In this document: positions 7,747 through 13,894 of the stretch, piece by piece
Layout: each line of letters starts with the position of its first letter
Position numbering within the stretch: position 1 is the stretch's first letter
NCBI GenBank assembly: GCA_900552775.1
Contig: USAP01000025.1
Span: 1 to 13,894 of the forward strand
From: an uncultured Eubacteriales bacterium
Lineage (GTDB): Bacteria > Bacillota > Clostridia > UMGS1883 > UMGS1540
Reading direction: 5' to 3'
Length of the DNA: 13,894 bases
Translations under genes and position numbers: made by a program
The notes under the pieces: generated by a model
The model's database searches: none
What the model saw: only the letters and a program-made list of their open reading frames with translations
What the model was told of the DNA's origin: nothing

Positions 7747-10363
7747 AGTCATCTATAATTACAAATGCAAGCGCATCGTTATCCTCCATCAAAACAAATA
7801 TTTTTGACGCGTCTGCGGCAGAAGCCGTAACGGATGTAATATCTCCCGTATCTCCGGCGTAAATATAACCCGACCTTCTGTCATATCTGTAAACAGGCTG
7901 TCCGTCTTCAAGGAAAAGACGTACCTGTTTGTTTTCAGCACCGTTTCCGAAAGCTACGGTTATCAAATCTACCATACTGTTGCTGAAATAGTCATACATA
8001 TTATAGTCTATACTCCACACTTCGCCGTAAAGATTTCCGGTATCCGAAAAATCCTTAAGTCCCTGAACCGAGGCAAGCTTTTTTATGTTTTCAATTTTAC
8101 CCGAGCTGTCTTTTACAAATTGAACGAGATCGCCCTTGCGCAGCTTAGATGCTGCGGAATTTGCAGCACTGTCAGCCTTTGTCTCAAGAGAGAGTTTTTC
8201 ATCACCGTTAAGCATTTCTATCTTATATATTTCTCCGCCATCTTCCGAAGCCGTTTTAGACACCGTGCCGACCATGCAAATATCCCTGTCTTTTGTAATA
8301 TTTGCAGGCTGTGAAGAATCCATTGATGTTCTCAGTATTATAACATTCTGAGGCTCTGCATTTCTCTGTGCCCCGGCTTCGTTTACGGGCAATCCCAAAA
8401 CTCCGTACACGGTGTATGTGTTTTTGTCCGTCACCGAAACTCTCACATCATAGTCATCAGATGATTTAACCGTATTCGGTATACATATTACGCTCGTGGA
8501 TTCGTCCGAGAAAAATCCCCTGTCCACGTTTTCTCCGCCGAATGCAAAAAGTTTTGCATTAAATGTGTATGACTTCATAAGATCCGGCACATTGTATATG
8601 TAAAGCTCCGAAACCTCGCCGTCTTTGTTAAGAGCATAACCCGCCGCACATTCTTTTAAAACCGACGGCGATATTTCGCTTGACGAAACGCTCTCTCCGT
8701 CTCCGACAAAACAGTCGATGCCGAAAATAACTCTGTCTGCCAGGCTTAAAACGTTTTTTTCTTCATTTTGCAAATAATAACTTATTGTCTCCGTACCGCC
8801 GCTTGTTTTAACCGACTTTTCCGGAGTTCCGCCGTGAATCACCTGAATTTCCGTCTTGCCGCCTATTCCGCTTTTAATTCCTGCGTCCGTTATGTAGGCA
8901 TATTTAAGTCCTGCGTTCTTTGCTCCCGTAATGCCCGCAATTCTTCCGAACGCATCAATGGCATACTCTGCACTGTCGCCTATATTATAAGTTACTGTGC
9001 CTCCTCTTGCGATTTTATATTCCTTTCCGTCTATTTCAACGTATTCGCCGCGTTTGCCGCTTATTTTGCCCGAAATCTTTTCATGGCTTACTATAACCGT
9101 AACAAGTTTTTTATCGCGGCTTGCCAAAAACGAAAGCACATCGGAAGGCTTAATTTCATCAAAAGACGAAGAACTGCCGTCGGCATTTAAAAACGTATAG
9201 CGGCAATCGTCATCATTTTCTTTAAAAACAAATCCCGTTTTGTCTGCCGCCGTATATCCGTTTTTGAAATACACGGCTTTCTTTTCCGCGTTTACTCTGT
9301 CCGCGATTACGCTTTCGGGTGATTTTATAAAAACATAATCGGCAGTTTTATCGGAATTGTTATCAACAACCGAATACGAACCGTAATCTGCTCTTTTATC
9401 GTTTAAACTTGGATTTAAAACCTCTCTGCCGTTTATGAAAAACTTTGTTGCGCTGTTTATATTAAGCTTTTTCCGTGTACCGTCTTCATTTGTATTTTCG
9501 ATATAACCTTCCGTAACCTCAACGTTTTCAGCGTCAAATTCATATACTTTGTTTGAGCTTTCCGCAGAAATAAGGTTTGTAATTTCTGTTTTTCCGTCAT
9601 TTTCTCCGGTATATGCCAAAACAGTCATTCCCAAATATTCGGAATATGCCTTCGGACTTTGGTAAACAATACCGTCTATTTTTATTTCGCCGTCAAGGTC
9701 TGCGTCCGAAATTTCGTTTCCTTCAAGCACTCCGCGAATTTTCGTAAGCTCACTGCTTTTTGTAAGCTTTTCGTAAAGTGTTTCGTTTGACAGCTCATAC
9801 CCTCCGTCCTTACCGTACATAGGCTTCAGCGGTTTTACATCAAATGCATTGTCAATCATCTTCACTATTTCGCCGCGTATTGCATTTTCGCCTTCCTGCA
9901 AAACACCGTCGTAAAGACCGAGTTCCGCCGCTTTTGCTATATATCCTCCGGGATATCCGCCGAGTTTTTCAGCTTCACCGCCATATCCCAAAAGGCACAG
10001 GAGCATTTTTGCACATTCGGTGTATGTTACGCTTCTTTCCGGCTCAAAATGCTTTTTATCAACACCGCTTATTATTCCCATTGCAGCCGCATTTTCAATG
10101 TATCCGCTTCCCCAATATGCGGCTTTGGCATCATCAAAACGCGAATCCGCAGGTTCAAGCTCTCCGCAGCCGGCAAGTCTGCAAATTATAACGGCAAATT
10201 CACTTCTTTTTATTTCTTTCGACAGTTCCATGTCGCCATTATCGTTTCCTACCATAACCCCTACGGCACCTACCCTCAGAAGAGCCGTGTCTGACGGAGC
10301 GGCAGAGGCATATCCCCCAAACACCATTGTTAATGCAATTAACAGTACAATAAGTTTTTTCAT
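7745..10363 (-). CDS. Secreted S-layer homology (SLH) domain surface protein
   Basis: An exported protein of 872 residues, predicted to sit on the cell surface. The start chosen is the ATG at 10363, which has GGGAG a suitable distance upstream and opens directly on a signal peptide (MKKLIVLLIALTMVFGGYASA, cleaved near 21). An in-frame start 11 codons further up (10396) lacks this context and would overlap the previous gene. Three SLH repeats follow at about 27-65, 74-127 (SRFDDAKAAYW to LLCLLGY) and 137-175. SLH domains generally bind pyruvylated secondary wall polymers. The remaining roughly 690 residues are beta-rich and resemble no catalytic family I recognise; there is no transmembrane anchor. 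The gene lies between the GH88-like gene (23 bases) and the lyase (14 bases), so it is co-transcribed with sugar-degrading functions. A role as a surface scaffold or polysaccharide-binding protein is inference. Confidence 0.85.
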   Translation of the reverse strand: MKKLIVLLIALTMVFGGYASAAPSDTALLRVGAVGVMVGNDNGDMELSKEIKRSEFAVIICRLAGCGELEPADSRFDDAKAAYWGSGYIENAAAMGIISGVDKKHFEPERSVTYTECAKMLLCLLGYGGEAEKLGGYPGGYIAKAAELGLYDGVLQEGENAIRGEIVKMIDNAFDVKPLKPMYGKDGGYELSNETLYEKLTKSSELTKIRGVLEGNEISDADLDGEIKIDGIVYQSPKAYSEYLGMTVLAYTGENDGKTEITNLISAESSNKVYEFDAENVEVTEGYIENTNEDGTRKKLNINSATKFFINGREVLNPSLNDKRADYGSYSVVDNNSDKTADYVFIKSPESVIADRVNAEKKAVYFKNGYTAADKTGFVFKENDDDCRYTFLNADGSSSSFDEIKPSDVLSFLASRDKKLVTVIVSHEKISGKISGKRGEYVEIDGKEYKIARGGTVTYNIGDSAEYAIDAFGRIAGITGAKNAGLKYAYITDAGIKSGIGGKTEIQVIHGGTPEKSVKTSGGTETISYYLQNEEKNVLSLADRVIFGIDCFVGDGESVSSSEISPSVLKECAAGYALNKDGEVSELYIYNVPDLMKSYTFNAKLFAFGGENVDRGFFSDESTSVICIPNTVKSSDDYDVRVSVTDKNTYTVYGVLGLPVNEAGAQRNAEPQNVIILRTSMDSSQPANITKDRDICMVGTVSKTASEDGGEIYKIEMLNGDEKLSLETKADSAANSAASKLRKGDLVQFVKDSSGKIENIKKLASVQGLKDFSDTGNLYGEVWSIDYNMYDYFSNSMVDLITVAFGNGAENKQVRLFLEDGQPVYRYDRRSGYIYAGDTGDITSVTASAADASKIFVLMEDNDALAFVIIDD

Positions 10364-10386
10364 ATCTTTTTCTCCCTTCAAATTAT

Positions 10387-11595
10387 TTAGTCCCAATAAG
10401 GCTGCCAGTTGTAAAGACAGCGCATAAGAGCTTCAACGTAAAAGTAATCTCCCGAAACCGTCGCGGAAGTTTTTACCCCGCGTTCCTCATGTGTTGCATG
10501 AAGAATAAATCCTCTGTCTAAAAGTCCCTCTGTAAGCTCTTCGGGCTTTGCCGCACATTGAAGCAATCCACTCATATATCTTTTTGCCGCTTTCATAAGT
10601 TTTTTGTATTCACAGCTTTCTTCGGGCAATGATTTTATAAATTCCAATATCGAGCAAAGCACAATTGCCGTAGATGTGCTGTCATCATAATCCCCGTCGG
10701 AACCGCAAATACAATATTTCAAAACGGTTTTACCGCACGATGCTTTTTCAAGATAATCAAAGCATTTGAAAAAATAATTATATACTTTTTCGCTGCCCAA
10801 ACGCGTATATAGATTTGAAAGGCCCCAAAGCGCCCAGGCTTGTGCACGCGTATATCCGCCGTGCGCTTCCATATTAAAAAGCAATGTGTCATCGAATTTT
10901 TTGCCGGAACTATATAGGAAAAATGCTCTCCCGCTATTGTCTATATTATTTTTTAAAACGTTGTATAAAATTTTTTCTCCCGCTGATGTATATTTGCGAT
11001 TCCCCGTTATTTTTTCGGCAAACATAAGAATCAGTATATTATTTAAATTACTTATTTTACCGCCCATATTCTTCCGCAAATCATTAAAGCCGCTTTTCTT
11101 ACCGTTCGGATTTTTTACTTGTTTATCTGTCAAAAATTCTTTAGAATTTTCGTTTTGCACGTTCGCCGCGCATTTTGTCAGAAAGCAATCCGCCGCAAGC
11201 ACCAGCGCTTCTTTTGCTTCCTTGCTTCGGTTAAAACGCATATCCGGAACGCACATCGGCAGAAAAAGAATGCCTATGTCGGTGTGCCAAATGCTTTGAC
11301 TGTTTATAAGCTCATAATACTGTAAACACAATTCCTCCGCATAACGCTTAAAAGGCATTTCGTGAAACGCCTCGTACATCATCCAGTACATTCCGCACCA
11401 ACACCCGCCGTGCCACGCGTCAAGAAAAAATCTGTCAAAAGTATATCTCATTTTTTCCGCATGTTCTTCCGGATATTTTGTCTGATACTTTATCATATTT
11501 CTTTTCAATATGACTTTTACATTATTGAACGCACAGCGAAGCTCTTCGTCATCCGCAACACCGTCAATTTTTATGTTATTTTTATAAAATTTCAC
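10387..11595 (-). CDS. GH88-family unsaturated uronyl hydrolase-like protein (possible atypical active site)
   Basis: A cytosolic protein of about 402 residues with no signal peptide and an alpha/alpha-barrel pattern typical of glycoside hydrolase family 88. That family removes the 4,5-unsaturated uronic acid left by polysaccharide lyases. Counting from the longer GTG start at 11640, visible motifs are WHGGCWCGMYW (76-86), HTDIG with Asp121 (matches the Asp88 region of Bacillus UGL), HGGYTRAQAWALWG (260-273), DYDDSTSTAIV (317-327) and a C-terminal VSGDYFYVEAL. The segment aligned with the family's second catalytic Asp (Asp149 in UGL; typically I-D-x-x-M-N) reads KISNLNN, with Ser197 instead. 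The start is uncertain: the GTG at 11640 precedes a TATAAT promoter-like box, so the GTG at 11595 with AGGCGG upstream is preferred. Gene order with the SLH and lyase genes fits a polysaccharide operon. Family is secure; activity is not. Confidence 0.85.
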   Translation of the reverse strand: MKFYKNNIKIDGVADDEELRCAFNNVKVILKRNMIKYQTKYPEEHAEKMRYTFDRFFLDAWHGGCWCGMYWMMYEAFHEMPFKRYAEELCLQYYELINSQSIWHTDIGILFLPMCVPDMRFNRSKEAKEALVLAADCFLTKCAANVQNENSKEFLTDKQVKNPNGKKSGFNDLRKNMGGKISNLNNILILMFAEKITGNRKYTSAGEKILYNVLKNNIDNSGRAFFLYSSGKKFDDTLLFNMEAHGGYTRAQAWALWGLSNLYTRLGSEKVYNYFFKCFDYLEKASCGKTVLKYCICGSDGDYDDSTSTAIVLCSILEFIKSLPEESCEYKKLMKAAKRYMSGLLQCAAKPEELTEGLLDRGFILHATHEERGVKTSATVSGDYFYVEALMRCLYNWQPYWD

Positions 11596-11628
11596 AATAA
11601 AATTCGCCGCCTGTAAATTTATATATTC

Positions 11629-11657
11629 ATTATAACACACTTTTTTCTTTTAAAAAA
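11629..11657 (-). promoter_or_regulatory. Putative extended -10 promoter for the GH88-SLH-lyase operon
   Basis: On the reverse strand TGTTATAAT (11629-11637) is a perfect TATAAT box with the TGn extension. About 17 bases further up lies a T-rich -35 region (TTTTTT at 11652-11657), which is weak. It sits just downstream of the terminator of the neighbouring phosphorylase gene and is the only good promoter seen ahead of the three-gene run. If it is used, transcription starts inside the longest GH88 reading frame, which favours the shorter start at 11595. Confidence 0.5.
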
Positions 11658-11701
11658 TAGTATTATTTAGAAAAACTTGTCGAAAGCATATATTTTGCAT
11701 C

Positions 11702-11746
11702 AAAAAAGACCTGCCGAAAAATCTTATCGGATTTTTCGGCAAGTCT
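11702..11746 (-). terminator. Rho-independent terminator after the purine nucleoside phosphorylase gene
   Basis: Read on the reverse strand, the 17-base arm AGACTTGCCGAAAAATC, a 6-base loop CGATAA and the arm GATTTTTCGGCAGGTCT pair completely apart from one G-U wobble, and six T residues follow. It starts 16 bases past the stop of the phosphorylase gene. It should end that transcript and insulate the GH88-led operon, which needs its own promoter. Confidence 0.92.
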
Positions 11747-11762
11747 TACTCTGTTTCAGATA

Positions 11763-12578
11763 TTATATCAGTTCAATCAGCTTTTTAATAAGCACATCAA
11801 ATTTCGGAGCGGCTTTATCCGCTGTTTCTTTAACCTCCGCATGCGAAAGCGGATTTTTTGAAATTCCTGCAGCAAGGTTTGAAATACAGCTTATTGCACA
11901 AACTCTCATACCGCAATGAACCGCAGCGGTCGCTTCGCACGCGGTGCTCATACCGACGGCATCAGCGCCGAGAAGCTTGTACATCCTGATTTCCTGCGGC
12001 GTTTCATAGGCGGGTCCGGCTGTCTGAACATACACACCGCTTTTTAAATCAATATTGAACTCTTCCGCCGCTTTTTGCGCAAGAAATCCGAGTTCTTCAT
12101 CGTAAACATGGCTCATATCCGGAAATCTCACTCCGAGCTCTTCTATGTTTTTCCCGCGCAGCGGAGACGGAACAAAGCTTGATATATGATCTTTTATCAG
12201 CATAAAATCCCCCGCATGAAAATCGGGGTTAATACCGCCTGCCGCATTTGTTAAAATCAGCTTTTTTGCACCGAGCAGTTTCATAACTCTTATCGGGAGA
12301 ACAACCCTGTCCATTTGATAACCTTCATAATAGTGTACTCTTCCCTGCATCAAAACAACTTTTTTACCCGATAATGTTCCGAACAGAAATTTACCCTCAT
12401 GTCCGGAAACCGTTGAAACGGGAAAGCCTTCAATTTCCGAATATGATATTTCCGATACTATGTCAAGATTTTTCGCAAATCCTCCGAGTCCCGATCCGAG
12501 CACGACTGCGGCTTCGGGTATAAAATCTGTTTTTTTCCGTATTGATTCCGATGCTGTTTTTATTTCGTTAAATGTCAT
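11763..12578 (-). CDS. punA: Purine nucleoside phosphorylase, trimeric (type I) family
   Basis: A 271-residue cytosolic enzyme that splits inosine and guanosine (and deoxy forms) with phosphate into base and ribose-1-phosphate in purine salvage. Motifs of the trimeric family are all present: VLGSGLGG (26-33) and GHEGKF (59-64) for phosphate binding, RVHYYEGY (80-87), LTNAAGG (109-115), SPLRG (138-142), QTAGPAYETPQE (185-196), GMSTACEA (209-216) and the purine-binding Asn in ISNLAAG (232-238). Length is normal. The ATG has GGGAGGT seven bases upstream. A TATAAT box at 12618-12623 on this strand, inside the start of the divergent spmB gene, is a candidate -10. A strong terminator follows, so it is probably transcribed alone. 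Whether the closest named gene is punA, pupG or deoD-like is naming only. Confidence 0.95.
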   Translation of the reverse strand: MTFNEIKTASESIRKKTDFIPEAAVVLGSGLGGFAKNLDIVSEISYSEIEGFPVSTVSGHEGKFLFGTLSGKKVVLMQGRVHYYEGYQMDRVVLPIRVMKLLGAKKLILTNAAGGINPDFHAGDFMLIKDHISSFVPSPLRGKNIEELGVRFPDMSHVYDEELGFLAQKAAEEFNIDLKSGVYVQTAGPAYETPQEIRMYKLLGADAVGMSTACEATAAVHCGMRVCAISCISNLAAGISKNPLSHAEVKETADKAAPKFDVLIKKLIELI

Positions 12579-12603
12579 TTTTTACTACCTCCCGGCATAA
12601 TAT
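12574..12603 (+). promoter_or_regulatory. Candidate sigma-E-type sporulation promoter for spmB
   Basis: GTCATTTT (12574-12581), a 14-base spacer and CATAATAT (12596-12603) resemble the Bacillus sigma-E pattern, roughly GTCATATT-N14-CATACAAT, with about three mismatches in 16. In B. subtilis the spm genes belong to the sigma-E regulon, so the match fits the gene. The -35 part overlaps the start codon of the phosphorylase gene on the other strand. The predicted transcript would begin only a few bases before the spmB ATG. Confidence 0.4.
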
Positions 12604-12611
12604 TTAAAACT

Positions 12612-13139
12612 ATGAAAATTATATCTTCTTCAGCGATTCCCGTTTTAACGGGCGCTATTTTAATACTTGCGCTGATGCGCGGCAAGAATGCATATGATTT
12701 GTTTATGAGTGGTGCCGAATACGGGCTTAAAACAAGTATAAACATTGCCGTTCCGCTTGTAGGGCTTTTGGCTGCCGTATCGATGCTCCGCGCCAGCGGT
12801 GCTATGGAGCTTATCGGCTTTGCTCTTGGCGGACTTTGCAAAAAAACGGGGTTCCCGAGCGGTGCGCTTCCTCTCGCGCTTCTGCGTCCTATATCGGGCA
12901 GCGGTGCGCTTGCGGTGCTTTCCGACATTCTGAAAGAATACGGACCCGACAGTTTCACGGGAAGGGTAGCATCCGTAATATCCGGCTCCACAGAAACCAC
13001 TTTTTATACGCTCGCGGTGTATTTCGGCGCGGTTAAAGTTAAAAAAACGCGTTACACTTTACCTGCGGCACTTACAGCGGACGTTACGGGGTTTCTCGTT
13101 TCCGCATTTGTTGTGTCACGCTTTTTCGGTTTGTCTTAA
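12612..13139 (+). CDS. spmB: Spore maturation protein B
   Basis: A 175-residue polytopic membrane protein of the nucleoside-recognition (Gate) domain family. SpmA and SpmB together are needed for normal dehydration of the spore core. The sequence has four to five hydrophobic segments, including about 4-22, 42-60 and 159-172. It carries the characteristic SpmB stretches LLRPISGSGALAVLSDIL (90-107) and VISGSTETTFYTLAVYFGAV (122-141). Length matches the family (about 175-178). The ATG at 12612 matches the usual N-terminus and no other in-frame start lies nearby, but no Shine-Dalgarno precedes it. It is divergent from the phosphorylase gene by 33 bases and its end overlaps the methyltransferase gene. 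In many Firmicutes spmA lies just upstream; here it does not, so spmA must be elsewhere or absent. The gene shows that the organism is, or descends from, a spore former. Confidence 0.95.
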   Translation: MKIISSSAIPVLTGAILILALMRGKNAYDLFMSGAEYGLKTSINIAVPLVGLLAAVSMLRASGAMELIGFALGGLCKKTGFPSGALPLALLRPISGSGALAVLSDILKEYGPDSFTGRVASVISGSTETTFYTLAVYFGAVKVKKTRYTLPAALTADVTGFLVSAFVVSRFFGLS

Positions 13140-13871
13140 CTGTTCGTAAAGCATAACGGACGCTGCAACCGACGCATTAAGCGATTCTGCTCCGCCCGGC
13201 ATCGGAATCACGGTAAACGCGTCAGACAAATCGGCGATTTCATCACTTATTCCGTTTGCCTCATTGCCCACCGCAAGAATTGTTTGTCCGCAAAGATCTG
13301 TTTCAAAAAGATTTTTTGCCGTTTTGTGCAGCATTCCGCTTATAAGGCGAAATCCTCTCAGTTTAAGTTGCCGTATATCTTTCTCTGTGCAAAATACAGG
13401 TTTTGCCGCAAAAACACTGCCCATAGAAGAACGCGCCGCCTTCAGGCTGTACGGATCTGCACATGTACCGTACAAAAAGACATGCGCAGAACAAGCGTGT
13501 GCCGTTCTTATTATTGTTCCGAGATTGCCGGGGTCGCGCACACTGTCGCACAAAACAGCATGTCCGTCAAAAATATCATTCGGTTCAAGCCGCGGAATGC
13601 GCGCAATACCAATAATACCCTGAGGTGTTATTGTTTCGGCTATTTTATCAAAAACACGTGCCGAAACCTTGTATACTTCTTTGCAGGGAGGAATTTCGGA
13701 TTCATAATCCTCTCTTATAAAAACATCATCAATTTCCGCTCCAAACTCAAAGCTGTCGCATACAAGGCGCTGTCCTTCCAAAAGCATGAGCCCATCGCGC
13801 TCACGCACGCTTTTTTTCTTTAACGTATTTATATATTTTATCTTCGGATTATCCGTACTTTTTATAATCAT
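13116..13871 (-). CDS. SpoU/TrmH-family RNA 2'-O-ribose methyltransferase
   Basis: A 251-residue SPOUT-class enzyme that transfers a methyl group from S-adenosylmethionine to a ribose 2'-hydroxyl, probably in 23S rRNA. Residues 1-95 form the substrate-binding N-domain (STDNPKIKYI at 5-14, LLEGQRLV at 30-37). The trefoil-knot motifs follow: motif 1 DSVRDPGNLGTIIRTA (109-124) with the catalytic-type Arg122, motif 2 ILAVGNEANGIS (198-209), and motif 3 IPMPGGAESLNASVAASV (222-239). All key residues are intact. The start ATG has AGAGGTG about seven bases upstream, at the edge of the window. The last 24 bases overlap convergently with spmB. The target nucleotide cannot be told from the sequence, and the neighbours give no further hint. 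Confidence 0.95.
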   Translation of the reverse strand: MIIKSTDNPKIKYINTLKKKSVRERDGLMLLEGQRLVCDSFEFGAEIDDVFIREDYESEIPPCKEVYKVSARVFDKIAETITPQGIIGIARIPRLEPNDIFDGHAVLCDSVRDPGNLGTIIRTAHACSAHVFLYGTCADPYSLKAARSSMGSVFAAKPVFCTEKDIRQLKLRGFRLISGMLHKTAKNLFETDLCGQTILAVGNEANGISDEIADLSDAFTVIPMPGGAESLNASVAASVMLYEQLRQTEKA

Positions 13872-13894
13872 TCAACACACCTCTTGATTTAGTT

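Noticed and set aside
10364..10396. Longer start for the SLH protein, 11 codons upstream
   Set aside because: It would overlap the GH88 stop, lacks a ribosome site and would put a charged stretch before an otherwise perfect signal peptide.
11675..11701. Possible operator made of two GCAT sites about one helical turn apart before the GH88 operon
   Set aside because: The sites are only four bases long and in direct rather than inverted order; chance is likely in such AT-rich sequence.

Overview
The window splits into two unequal parts that look as if they come from different kinds of bacteria. Bases 1 to about 1550 are GC-rich (42 of 60 bases are G/C at 241-300). They carry one forward gene with no Shine-Dalgarno sequence, flanked by short palindromic repeats, a style I associate with Bacteroidales such as Prevotella. 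From about 1560 to the end the DNA is AT-richer (23 of 60 at 2101-2160), and most genes have strong AGGAGG-type ribosome sites. This part includes the sporulation gene spmB, so it comes from a spore-forming Firmicute, most likely a gut Clostridia lineage. The switch falls in a short intergenic stretch at the very end of a large gene. It could be a chimeric metagenome contig or a recent insertion, and an assembly join seems the likelier reading.

Layout: a repeat block (1-156); a UPF0597 / L-cysteine desulfidase-like gene (170-1459, +); a double palindrome (1465-1544); then a three-gene reverse-strand run read from 11.6 kb down to 1.56 kb. In transcription order the run is a GH88 unsaturated-uronyl hydrolase-like protein, a secreted S-layer-homology (SLH) protein, and a 2056-residue secreted heparinase II/III-type polysaccharide lyase. 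The lyase has five Ig-like modules, three jelly-roll modules and an inserted DNRLRE/CBM96-like module. A promoter-like extended -10 lies just before the run and tight spacing links its genes, so it looks like one operon. Next come a strong terminator for the neighbouring gene (11702-11746), a purine nucleoside phosphorylase (-), spmB (+) divergent from it by 33 bp, and a SpoU/TrmH-family rRNA methyltransferase (-) that overlaps the end of spmB by 24 bp.

How the genes may work together: the giant lyase would cut a uronic-acid-containing polysaccharide outside the cell and leave unsaturated uronyl ends. GH88 enzymes normally remove such ends in the cytoplasm, and the SLH protein would sit on the cell surface. 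In this GH88 homologue, however, the position of the usual second catalytic aspartate appears to be serine, so the role of the operon may differ from the textbook scheme. The phosphorylase, spmB and the methyltransferase are ordinary Firmicute housekeeping or sporulation genes. No tRNA, rRNA, CRISPR array, transposase or riboswitch was recognised.
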